A stretch of DNA of 64,000 nucleotides from Acanthochlamys bracteata (taxonomy: Eukaryota > Streptophyta > Magnoliopsida > Pandanales > Velloziaceae). The DNA is taken from NCBI GenBank assembly GCA_019914995.1, contig CM034137.1, forward strand, positions 7,839,155-7,903,154. The letters are read 5' to 3'. This document shows positions 43,401 to 54,514 of this stretch, piece by piece. The position numbers were made by a program, and so were the translations under genes. The notes beneath the pieces are model-generated. The model was not told where the DNA came from, did not search any database, and saw nothing but the letters and a program-made list of their open reading frames with translations. Every line of letters starts with the position of its first letter. Position 1 is the first letter of the stretch.

Positions 43401-46255
43401 GCTACTTAGGAACAAGTTACGTTGTTTATGGAGGGATTCTTTGATTAAAGTTGCTTTCCTTTTTGTTCGTGTTGATGAAGTTGTCATTATCTACCTTTTT
43501 TGAGCTATATTTAGTATCTATTTTAAAGTTTTAACTAGATATGCTGAATTTGGTGTTCACCCCGAAAGAACCCACTGTGCATATTTTGGATTTCATTAAA
43601 GGCTGACAAAATGGACTATACATTCGGTTGTCTGATTTATGATTATGCTTGTCTGCCAGAACTTATGAAAACTACCCGCATAAGATCTCTCTTAGATGAC
43701 ACAAAAGAAATGAACTGTTATGTCACTTGGGTTTTCTATATTGTTAGTTCATTTTTGTAAAACTTATTGTTCTACCTACTCACACGTTTTCTTTTTAGTG
43801 ACTATTAGCACTATTATTTACTGTCCATGGTGTCTATGCAGTTGTTATGCGAATGCTGTCTTGCAGTGTTTGACTTGCACCAAGCCTCTCATGATATACC
43901 TGCTTCAGAGACTACATTCAAAAACATGTAATTTCTGCACCTAATAAATTCCTCATGTAACTGATTAATGCTTAACCGTGTAACTCTTCAATCTTCCACA
44001 TTTAGGCTGGGTTAGAAATTGGTGCCTCATGTGTGAACTTGAGCGGCACGTCTCACACCTAAGAGATGGTAGGGAACCATTGTCCCCTGATAGGCTCCTT
44101 TCAAACATGAAAAACATTGGATGGAGAATGGGTGGTGGAAAGCAAGAAGATGCTCATGAATTTCTAAGGTATAAAAGTTCATCATTTTCATGTTAGCTGA
44201 AGCCATTTGAATATTTTGAGCATTGATGTGACAACATGCAAAGCTACTAATTTCTTTAAGCAGACAATTATTTTCCATGTTGGTCGCTAGCATTACTCAC
44301 TGCCTATTTCTGAAAAATCTCATCAGGCTTCTAGTCATGTCAATGCAATCTATATGTCTCAAAGGATTTGGTGGCGAAAAGAAAGTTGATCCTATTCTGC
44401 AAGAGACGACTCTGATAGAGCAGCTCTTTGGTGGTCGCCTTAGATCGAAGGTCATTATTTCCTTTTATTTTTCACATGGCTGATTTATGCTAACTTGTTT
44501 CTCTAAGATCATGCATTTTCACTTGTAAATTTATTCCATCCAACTGAACCAGGTGAAATGTCTAAGATGCCATCTTGAATCTGAGCAATATGACAACATC
44601 ATGGATCTCACATTGGAGATACATGGCTGGGTTGAATCTTTGGAGGATGCGCTCACACAATTCACTGCTCCTGAGGATTTAGATGGAGAAAATATGTATA
44701 GATGTGGAAGGTATGGCAGTTATACTAGCTTTTGTCAAAAGTTGAAGGCTTTATCTGTAGTCTGTGTTTAACTCTACAAGATTGCTTATTAGGTGTGCTG
44801 GATATGTTAAAGCAAGAAAGCAGTTAAGTGTTCATGAAGTTCCAAACATATTGACAGTTGTCCTCAAAAGATTTCAGGTAATACTATATGAAATGGAGTT
44901 AAAGTGGTATTCCGTCTATGCATAGTGGAAGTGTGTTAATTTAAGTCGAACATTAGTTACGCTAGTCTCAAGTCTTCATCTATCGTAATTGGGTACTTTG
45001 CAAGGAAAAAAAAATGCAATATTGCTGCTGAACTTGTTAAGTCGCAGGAGCTACTAGCAATGTACATGGAGTGTTGGTGTAACATTGCATGCCCAACACA
45101 ATTAGCTTGACATTCTGTTCTGTTATTCTTCATGAGTCCCTCTAAGGAGCATCCAATCTTTTCTAACATGTTAATTATGATTGTTTACAGACTGGTGAAT
45201 ATGGAAAAATTAACAAATGTGTCACTTTTCCTGACATACTGGACATGATACCGTTTGTGACCGGAACCGGTGATACTCCTCCACTGTACATGCTGTATGC
45301 AGTTGTTGTGCATTTGGATAACCTGAATGCCTCCTTCTCTGGGCACTATGTGTCTTATGTTAAAGATCTCCGTGGAAAATGGTTCAGAATCGATGACTCT
45401 CAGGTATCACTTATTACAAAATTCTATGTTTGATCATCTTGGCATTTGTGTAAGTTGTACATTGTATATCAGTGGGATTCCGTACCAAGTGTCAACATAT
45501 TTCTTTCTTGTCAATCAGGTACAAGAAGTTACATGGAGTCAGGTGATGTCTGAGGGTGCATATATGTTGTTCTACTCAAGGTATGGCATATGCATGAGAA
45601 TTGTCTCATTAATTTGTCCTTCATTCTTAATACTGGTGATTCTGCTGCGTATCTTGATAAGATCAAACTCATCTCGTACAGATCTTTTCCGCGTGCTCCA
45701 TCATTTTATTTGGAGAAGATACATTTACAAGCCCAAAGTCAAACAAAGGAAACCAGTTGCAAGACGTCAAAACTGTCAAAGCTTGGAGCTCATATACAAA
45801 ACAGAAAAGGGCCTGTTTATGAGGATACAACACAAGTGCAAGGAAATTATAATCCAGAATTCAGGGAGAGTTCGGAAAATTTCACCACCCAGAGAAGCAT
45901 TAGTGGCAACATATGTCTACCCAGGGGAATCCCCAGAGATTCACTTACCATGGACTTCTCAGATGCATCAAGTGATTGGTCTCTTTTTACGAGCTCATCA
46001 GACGAAGCATCGTTCACAACTGATAGTTCCAGAAATTCATTCAGCACTGTTGATTATGGAGAGACTGTAGGCATTGACACCCTTTCGTCAATATTCTATC
46101 CGTATGTGCCAGAGTACAACAAAGTCATATCTTGTACAAGGACAGCACATTGTAAGCCAGAGACGAGGTTCTTCTTGGAAAGCAAAGGATTTGTTGCGGG
46201 TTCTTTGGCACAGACACAACAAGCAACCAGTGTAGATAAAGAAAGGAATTGGTAG
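40416..46255 (+). CDS. UBP15: UBP15-like ubiquitin-specific protease (MYND finger, C19 peptidase)
   Basis: Thirteen coding exons: 40416-40702, 41155-41500, 41591-41984, 42158-42252, 42349-42437, 43842-43927, 44006-44168, 44327-44450, 44553-44710, 44793-44877, 45191-45403, 45519-45580 and 45682-46255. Phases close to 891 aa (UBP15 is about 920). Residues 10-30 form a membrane segment ([20 protein letters not shown]). A MYND finger spans C76-C113. The catalytic Cys box [18 protein letters not shown] has C405, and the His box [11 protein letters not shown] has H661. The family removes ubiquitin from substrates; Arabidopsis UBP15 promotes organ and seed growth and is cleaved by DA1. Intron 5 (1.4 kb) splits the Cys box. 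UBP15-19 members share this layout; the start [10 protein letters not shown] favours UBP15. Confidence 0.92.
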
Positions 46256-47354
46256 AAATCCGAACATAGCGTACTTCAGACATGTAGATGCATCTCATTG
46301 TAGGTTTATAGATTCTTTGGCCTTAGGTATTTATGCTGTAGTTCTAATGTCATTGACACTTGAGGACTGGTGTGCACGCCTCATGGGTTTTTAATGTATG
46401 TGAGGTGTGTTCTGTCAGTTCTTTTTTTCTATTAATTTAAATGAAAAGAACAGTTTATCATCAGCTTTTTGTTGTCCCTGTAGAGTTGTTTTGGGAAGTT
46501 GTTCACCCAGTTAAGTAAGGTTGTTCTCCATTTAATGCGGAAGTACATGCAGTTGTTTGTTCTTCATCGAAAAACAAAAAAAATGGCGTTGCAGCGGTTA
46601 TACTTGGCATTGCTGCTCAGGTACTTTGGATGAAATGTAGAATGTATGTACATGTTCCTGCATACAAGTTTCACCTTTTCTCTAATATCTGAAGATCAAT
46701 GCTTTCAGCAGGTTTGCTTTTATTGTGCTTGTTGAAATACTAGCAAGTTTGCTGAATTCAGGGAAAAAATTTTTACATGGACATTCAAGAGTCACATGTT
46801 TAAATGTTGTACTGATGCTTGACAATCATTCCACCTCTCAAATGTAGTTTTTATGAAAAACATGATCAATGAATAGAGTCATTGCAGCTAACATATTTAA
46901 CAGGTACCATGACTCTTTTAGAGCAATTAAATGCTTTCTGAAAGAAGTCTCGCTTGCAGGTTTACATCTCCCCGTTTTAACTTGCTTCTTACCGCCATAC
47001 ATTATTGATAGACTTTCTCCAATATACTGAGCAGTTTGAAAGACATGAGATGCGATTTGGCAAGCCATCAGAAAGAGTAGGCTTCACATCAAGCAACCTC
47101 ATCATGCATTAAGAACTTGGAGGCAAAACCCAAGCAAGAGACGTTTTTAAGCTGAATGATTGTTAAGTGCCTCATATGAATTGCAAATCTCTGATCCAAG
47201 TTCCGCACTGATCAGTGAAATGCCAAAGAGAGCAAATTCACCTGCAGGTGTTATAGTTCCCAGGATGTAAGTAAGCAATCTGACAACTCCCTGATATGAA
47301 TTTTGTAATAAAAAAGAAATATAGTACCACCTAGAATACAGCTCCGGAGATTAA
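46256..47354. other. Convergent 3' regions of the UBP15-like and FSD3-like genes
   Basis: 46,256-46,470 is the likely 3' untranslated region of the UBP15-like gene. A minus-strand 76-codon ORF at 46,838-47,068 has no recognised motif and is probably in the FSD3 3' region. No further gene seen. Confidence 0.5.
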
Positions 47355-49606
47355 TCATGCTACTGGGATCTTAGGTTCTCCCAGATTCACAAACGCCTCC
47401 GCACGAAGCATCCGCGCAGTCACTGCATGCCAGGAGACGAGATGGTCCATGAAATTGTGAATATACTTTCTTCTGTCATCCTGTTCATCAAAGCATTCAG
47501 TGGCTTCAATGGAGGTCTCCTGATACACTATATACTCAGAAATAAAACCTGTCCCAATAGTCTATATGCGGTTCCAGCGCAACAACTTTTTGTCCTAAGG
47601 AGTATTCTTTAAACAACATGGAAAGCATCGAGCATACCTTGTAATCCAGATAGTAAGCATGCTGCCAAAAGGAGACGATGAGCGAATGTCAGTAGCATGG
47701 CGATCGAGGATTGTGATGCAAGAAAATAAAGGCAAGACTTGTTAGGACAATCCCATATCCATGTATGAAGTATGTAAGCTAACAGAAACAACCCTGATGT
47801 TGAATTGAAAAAAGCCATGCTTGTTAAACTGTAGGTATTCCTGTTATATAGCTACCAGAACCCCGATAGTGAAATAAAAATGATTTGTGCTTAGCATGGT
47901 TTAAGCACCCATTCCAGCATCCTCAAGCTCAGCAGACAGCATCGCTGATCTTCACTCTCAACTTGCAAAAATAAGTTTAATACCTCCACCACTACTTTTT
48001 TCTTAAAACCAAAAAAATAAAGGTTAAAAAGGCCGGTACTCACCTCCCACATGTCCAGACAAATTATTGGCTGCAAGAAATAAAGGAAAATCCTAGTAAG
48101 ACCATGACTGAGGTAAATAGCAAAAGAAGCAAAAAGAATTTAGCATACAATGTCGTCCCACACGAGCGGGTTGACAGCATTAGATGTTTTGACTATTGAA
48201 AGTTTTGTTTCCCATCTTTTCACTGCAAAAGAAAAATGCATGCATGCTACAAGTTAAAATAAACTTACAAAGCAACTAGCACTATCTAAATAGATATAAT
48301 GCTTCTTCATAGTTCATATATCCGTTCAGTAATCATCTTTAATTGTCATATTTGAAGGATTCTTTTTTTCTATTCTAAATTCTTGCTTTAAATAGGTAAT
48401 AATGGAGGAAACTCACAAACAAGCCAAACCCAACCAGACCCAAGCAGAGAGGTAGCAGCATCTATAAACTCATCTTTGAACTTAGCAAATGAACCAAAAT
48501 CCTTTTCAATTTGCTCAAGGACGCCTCCTGAAGGCAAATTTCCACCACCAGGTTGCATTGATTCCCAAAAGAAATCATGGTTCCAAACCTAAGCACCAGT
48601 TAGGACCATCAACAAAGAGTCAAAGCTTTACCGGCAACTTATGCAAATATATTGAGAAGCACAAAAACAGAACCACCTAGAAGTGTAAACTAGTATACAT
48701 TATGTTTCATAAACACAAGAGACAAAAACCTGAGATACCTCCGCAGCGTCGTTGAACTCTGGCATCGGGTTCCCATTGTTGTAACTCGCTTTGATTAATT
48801 CCTCCATTGTTTGGCCATATAAGGGGCTATTAGCAAGATGCTTATTCAAAGACTCAACATAATCATGATGATGTTTCCCCCAGTGTAACTCAACTGTTCG
48901 CTTACTCATGTATGGCTCTAGAGCATCCTACAAAAGTCTACATCACATATTTTCCTATGTAAAAACTAGCATATATAATACAAAAGCAATTGCTTTACCT
49001 AAATAATGGATAGTTACAATCTGAATTTACAGAAGAAGGGAACTAACCAATCTAAAGATCATGACATGACAATGTGAATCCACTTACTAGTTTATAAGGA
49101 GGCGTAGTCAGACCATAGTAAGAGAGAACTTTAGAAGGTATTTTATACCTAGGTAATACTCTTTTCATCTGCAGCAAATGAAAATGAGAAAGATTAATAT
49201 TCTAGAAGCAAATTACAAATCAGAAATGCCAGGCATCAATATAGCAGCTTTTGCCAAATATTCAGCTCATGAACTTGAAAGAAACAATTGATCGCTTGAA
49301 ATTGACTAAATACTGCTTCTTTAAATAATTCTACACTCGTGAAACTAGAATTTGAAACAGTAAGAAACTAGCATTCCAATCAAGAAAATTAACAAACTGA
49401 AATCACTAAAGGCAGCTCCTTTCGAATAAATTCCTACTCATGAAAAAGGATTATGAGTATAAAACACATAAAAGATTGCTTATTTACAGTAATTTTAGTT
49501 CCTAATCATTAAAATTTCTGAAAATTAACTAAAATTACAAGAAAAACTTTACCGAGAAAGAGGAGCCGCAGCTGGGTAGAAGAGCAGGAACAAGCTGTAA
49601 AGCCAT
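47355..49606 (-). CDS. FSD3: Iron superoxide dismutase, chloroplast FSD3-like
   Basis: Eight coding exons on the minus strand, 49553-49606, 49088-49168, 48739-48927, 48417-48588, 48149-48222, 48044-48070, 47638-47661 and 47355-47480, all in phase, giving 248 aa. Exons 6 and 7 are only 27 and 24 bases. It converts superoxide to hydrogen peroxide and oxygen. Iron ligands: H60 (VELHWGKHH), H112 (VWNHDFFW), D196 and H200 (LDMWEHAYYLDY). The C-terminus [15 protein letters not shown] matches FSD3, which acts in chloroplast nucleoids with FSD2. Residues 1-40 are a plausible short transit peptide. Exon 2 opens exactly with ATG, allowing a shorter alternative start. The gene converges on the UBP15-like gene. 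Confidence 0.93.
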
Positions 49607-50155
49607 TTCCAAGTAAGATTTAGAATTGGAAATCGAGGAAACGGAGAGAGAGAAAGAAAGAAAGTTAAAGACGAGATTTCTATTCAAAAATAATTCACCT
49701 GAGAAGAAGAAGAGCGAGCTCCCCGGAAATAGAATCTTTGGGCCTAGAGGGTTTTAGATAAGTTTACAAAATCAGTCTCTTTAAGTTTTATATGCATAAT
49801 CATGGTCCTTCATTTGTTAATTTGGTAAAAGTGAGTACCTGCAGTTATTTGAACATTTGAAGGAAACAAAGTGATTCAAGTGGATATATAGATTAAGCTA
49901 AATAAACATTTCATGTCAGCAGTAAATACTACGCATCCCACTTTAGCATCTCATGCTATCAATATGTACATAGCTCAGTGTTACAGAAAATAAAAATACA
50001 TTCCTCTCATGAGAAAGCATGTTACAGAAAAACTCTCTCCATTTATTCTGCAAAGCTCGATCTTACTGGAAACTAAGCAGTCACAAGAAGACCTTATTCT
50101 ATTGAGTAGCTTACAGAATACATGCTTTCCAGATTTTACGTTACAAGTCTAAATT
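49607..50155. other. FSD3-like promoter and 3' region of the SOUL gene
   Basis: Short GA-rich leader-like sequence at 49,640-49,680, then AT-rich spacer. No gene seen. Confidence 0.5.
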
Positions 50156-51347
50156 TTACATCGCAGATATACTGTTCTTGATGTCGAGCATCATCCATAT
50201 CTCATTTACCCTTCCGCTGAACTCGAACGGCGAATTGTACTGGGCCACGGTGTAGACTGATGCATTGTCTGCGCCTTTCTGAATCACATCTGCCCATTTC
50301 GTGCCCGCAAGGATGTTGTAGAGTTTTGCAGCTTCTTGACCAACTTCTGCATCAGAAACAAACCCTCCGAATTGCCTCACAGCGATGTACCTAAATCCCC
50401 ATGTTTGCAGGTGAAGGTCCTTTGCAGGAGGCGGGTTTGCCTGGTTTTTCTCAGGAACGTAGAAGCTCACCACGAAAGATGAGGCACAGAATGGTCCATC
50501 GCTTGGGGACACCTCTGTGATGACCGGAGCTGTCATTTCTATCTTCTCGTTGTACTCGTTCTCTCCTTGGATGTAGTTGAAGAGTCTGCAAGGCGTCGAT
50601 CAAAGGTTTGTTTTAGTTTGTGAAATTTCTTAAAAAGTGCCACTAATGCGAAGTGAAGTCATAAGATAATAAAACATTCAAATTGCCACAAAGGGCTCGT
50701 ACTAACATATTGAATTCACACAACCTTATTCTTCAAAAAAAAAATCAAGTCATATAATTTATTCGGTAACAACAAACCTCTTTCATGCATGTTGATAAAC
50801 GGTAAACACATATGAAAATTTCAATTATGTTCAGTTCATGAACACTGGACAAAGGAAGCTCTTTCTGTTGTCAAAATAGGCACACCATATGTATGATAAA
50901 ATGTCATGCACATAAAACTCATCTAATTCAGTAAGTAATAAACAAGTCTTAATTTTGAAAACATAGTCATAGATTCCCTCTATGATGAATACATCAAATC
51001 AATCTTAGCCATCTCTATAGAGTTTGCAAGAAGAAGCAAGAACCGAATTAAAGAGAGAGAGAGAGATGTAGATAGAAGAGTGTTTCTCACTTAAGGAACC
51101 CGGTGCGGGTAGCGCCGACGAGCGAGATATCCTCGATGGCTGCCGTCGACATCCACATGCTCGTATTGTACCGGCGGATCTCGTACCCATTATCCTTAGA
51201 CACAACCTCGAATTTGGGGCATTCTATGAGATCGCACGTCGGCGGAAACAATCCTATAGCGTTAATACGCGCCGCCGAAACTCTCAACGGCGACGCAACG
51301 GCAAGAACAACAAATAAAGTAACTAGTGAGAAGAGATTAGAAGCCAT
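50156..51347 (-). CDS. SOUL haem-binding family protein (HBP1/HBP2-like) with signal peptide
   Basis: Two exons, 51091-51347 and 50156-50585, give 228 aa (Arabidopsis HBP1 is about 230). Residues 1-25 form a secretion signal (LFSLVTLFVVLAVASPL). The SOUL domain includes CPKFEVVSKDNGYEIRRYN, a GFLKLFNYIQGEN segment restored by the splice, KIEMTAPVI, and WGFRYIAVRQFGGFVSDAEV. SOUL/HBP proteins bind porphyrins and haem; Arabidopsis relatives are proposed tetrapyrrole carriers or scavengers. From memory HBP1 (At1g17100) is next to UBP15 in Arabidopsis, matching the order here. The signal peptide points to the endomembrane system. Confidence 0.92.
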
Positions 51348-51934
51348 TGGTGCGAAACCAAACAGCGCGAAACTGAAATGAAATTGAACTGCCAGACCAC
51401 CGGCGTGAAAGACGGTTAAATTCTGTTAATTTTGTTGGACGAAAATAGGTCTACTGTTTGTATAGAGATTACGAAAATGGCAGACAGTTGATAGTCACCA
51501 GGTAATGTGAGTTAATGCTAAATTTGTAAATTATTTTGAAGTTAGAGGATAAAAAGAAAGCTACTGTAAGGAGTTGAAAAGCTAACACGTATACATTTCC
51601 TTATCCAACAAATATCATGCTTGTGGTGATGTTTGAGCGAGTGGTCTCAAAACTTTTAAGAAAAATCAAAGCAGAAATTACAGGTTTTAATTTAATTTTA
51701 TATACTTGGTGCTATTCAAAATGATATTAAAGTAAACGCAAACAAATTATTGGATTAGCTAAGAATGTGTTTTAGTTTGTATAAAATAAATAGAATTAAT
51801 TAACTAATTACTGTAAGAGCTATGTTTAATTTGTGGAATCAACTACGTACGTAGTAGAATTTAAGATGCGCTATGAAATAATGCAGAATAATTAATTAAC
51901 TAATGTAAGAAACTTGCGCTTCTTACTATTTAAT
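51348..51934. other. Spacer between SOUL gene and BAHD gene 3
   Basis: AT-rich promoter of the SOUL gene and 3' region of the BAHD gene. No ORF of note. Confidence 0.5.
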
Positions 51935-53327
51935 TTATTTCAACTGCATACATGCTGTAATAAGCTGCTGTTGGAATTCCTCCGAGTGCTCCTTCTTAAC
52001 ACAGTAAGTTATCAACCTTGTTCCACGCTCAACTTTTGGAGACTCAACTTGAAAGCACAGTGCAATATCTTCTCCGATTCTTAACGGACCGTTAGAAACC
52101 GGCGTTCCCCACCCGTAATCGACGTCGGAGACTCCGACGGCTTTCCAATCCCTAACTATCATCGTTCCGTAGTACGATAAGAGATTCATTGGGTCTTGTT
52201 GGCCCTTGAAGTATTCGTTCCATGCCTTCTGTTTAGCTTCATTGATCAAATTCACCAGTTCATGTACTGCTGCATCTAGAACTGTCTCTGTCGGCGCGGA
52301 CACTACGATCGCGTAGTTCAAATTTCCGTAGTAGTTGCCTTGCGTAGGAAAGGTTTCTTCCACGTTGATGTAAGGTCTCATGTCTAACGGGAACAACAGG
52401 TGCACCTCAGGACCGATCTCTTCTTTTATAACTCTTGTTCTGCACTGCCAGAGCTTAGCAGTCAATACTTCAAATGTTGTGAAAATTTCCGATGATTCGA
52501 CTTTGTTGATGTTCTCTGTACTTATGTCGATTATCGCGAGCACTGGTTGGAAAGATTTTTCGTGATGAAAATTTTGGCGATGGATAATTGGTAGTTCCGA
52601 AGGCTGCGATGAGTTGACAAACTTTGGAAGCATGTTTCTGTACCAAATCGGTTCGGGTTCGGTCGGAGGTTCAACGCGTCTAGCTGCCTCTGCAACGGCC
52701 CTCAAAAACTGGCCTGTCCCGACGCCGTCCATCATTATATGGTTCATGATCACACCTACCGCGAATCCGCCACAAGCGAAGCTTGTCACCTATTTATACA
52801 AAGAAGTATTACTCGATTCAAAATGAGCCTAAATATTTATGAATATAATAAAAAAATTATTGATAATTAAATATGAAACTAAAATTTTTTAAGGTGAATG
52901 TTGGTACCTGTATCAAAAGAGGTGTATCCAGAGAATCATTTGTGGCGTTAGAAGGAGAAGGAAGCAGTAGGTCATCAGGTACCATGAGAGGGTAGTCAAG
53001 ATAACCAACATCTCGAAGGCTACAACTCGCAGACGCCTCAACAAACCACACCCCTTGCGCGTTGCAAGCAACAATCAGCTCTCCATTCTTATCAGTACTC
53101 TCCACAATCCGGCCGGCAAGAGGATAGTACTTAACCAATGCTTTTGATACTGCATTTTGAATAACTTCTGCAGGGTTGTCGCCGTGAAGGTAGACGCTCA
53201 GCAGTGCCATCGTCCGGCGGTTGCCTATATGCTTGTCGAGCCATGAGAGAGGGAGTTCGCCGGAAGGCGTCGGTGAAGAGGGAACAATGAGCTTGTGCTG
53301 CAGCTTGGTGATTGTAGCTTTGTTCAT
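51935..53327 (-). CDS. BAHD acyltransferase, clade V-like (third BAHD gene)
   Basis: Two exons, 52908-53327 and 51935-52789, with a 118-base intron, giving 424 aa. The catalytic HIMMD is at residues 157-161 (NHIMMDGVGTGQFL). The structural motif is DYGWG at 364-368, a Tyr-for-Phe variant of DFGWG. The start LIVPSSPTPSGELPLSWLD and the AEVIQNAVSKALVKYYPLAG segment resemble the clade holding alcohol acyltransferases, taxoid acetyltransferase-like and omega-hydroxyacid feruloyl transferases. It is not a tandem copy of the pair at 26-29 kb: it has an intron and low similarity. Intron position just before VTSFACGG is typical of this clade. Substrate unknown. Confidence 0.92.
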
Positions 53328-53738
53328 TGCTGTATGCGTATGATTATAGAAACTAAATGGTGAAATTGTAGGTGATCATATTATATATATATGATATATA
53401 TAGGATTTTAGAAGTTATAGCTTGTTGCGCAGGTTAGTTTAGTTTGATGATATTAATTCATTAGCCAATGAAGTTTGTATAATAGACAGACTTGTTGAAG
53501 AAATTTGATTTGATGTTGATGCTCAACAAAAGCCAGCTAGTCAATACTCTTGAGCAGCAAGTTTTTATCTATTCAGAAATTTTCAATCTGTAAGTTGCGT
53601 GTGTTGTAGGTTATAAAAGTATGCAGATTCAATATTAATAATAATATATAACCTGTTATTATATCTATCGAAGGTTATACTTTTTATTATAACAAAAATT
53701 AAAAAAAAAGATTACAAATTGTTGAAACAAAAACAAAA

Positions 53739-53758
53739 TATATATATATATATATATA
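53739..53758. repeat. (TA)n microsatellite
   Basis: An uninterrupted alternating TA run, directly followed by a MITE-like AT-rich block. TA-rich insertion sites are common for such elements. Confidence 0.8.
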
Positions 53759-53759
53759 A

Positions 53760-53960
53760 CTGTTTGAAAGTTATTATAAAATAAATTTTTTTAAAATAAA
53801 AAATATTTTTATTCTATCTTGATAAACAAACTATACTATTTTAATTATTATAATTTTTTTAATATTTTTTAAAATTTAATAAATTTAAAAATAATAAAAA
53901 TATAAAATAAATTAATAAAAAATTTTATAGAATGAAATATTAAAGAGCACCTATATTATC
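53760..53960. repeat. AT-rich MITE-like block
   Basis: Begins CTGTTTGAAAGTTATTATAA and ends with ATCTCCGTTTGGATGCGC. Same flavour as the other AT-rich elements; ends only loosely inverted. No ORF. Confidence 0.35.
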
Positions 53961-54514
53961 TCCGTTTGGATGCGCTCCGGGACGTATCGCGAATAATTCC
54001 TTCGGGAAACACAAGACGAAACTCGTTCGAGCCACAGTCTCGTCAAACTACTTCAACACATGATGAATTTATTACCAGGACCGAAAAGGATCCGGCATTT
54101 ATAGAGAGTAATCTACCCAACTGTTCAATCCAGAAACGGTCACCATGTGCACTCTAGTTTATAAGGCACCACTGTTCAATCAAATGTTTGCCAACTTTTG
54201 AGTAAATGCCATTTATATCACAGAGCAATCCCACCAAAACGAGTGCAAGGGACTGAAAGTCAACAAGTTCAACTTCAGAAAAACAAGGCCATAACACATT
54301 CTGGACTTGAGCCGTTCTCCCGCAAATCAACACGAAAGGCATGTCTTCAAGTTCATAAATAATAAGTTAGAAAGCATCACTTAAAAGATATATTTTGGAT
54401 AGAACACAAATACCCTAGCACCACATAGATGATAACAGCATGAGAGTAAACTCAGTACTTTCTTCATTGGATAGTATTCCATTTTCGTGAAAACCAGTCT
54501 GTTTCCTTCTTTGA

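Larger units (their letters stand above)
53328..54514. other. BAHD gene 3 promoter and AT-rich spacer
   Basis: Contains TATATATATATGATATATATAG about 45-75 bases upstream of the BAHD ATG, a TA microsatellite, a MITE-like block and the DUF538 3' region. The 63-codon ORF at 53,966 is not protein-like. Confidence 0.5.

Noticed and set aside
46838-47068. 76-codon minus-strand ORF between the UBP15-like and FSD3-like genes
   Set aside because: No family match and no splice support; most likely FSD3 3' region or spacer.
26259-53327. A biosynthetic cluster built on the three BAHD genes
   Set aside because: No P450, terpene synthase, methyltransferase or other pathway enzyme lies among them; the third gene belongs to a different clade and the genes in between are housekeeping types.
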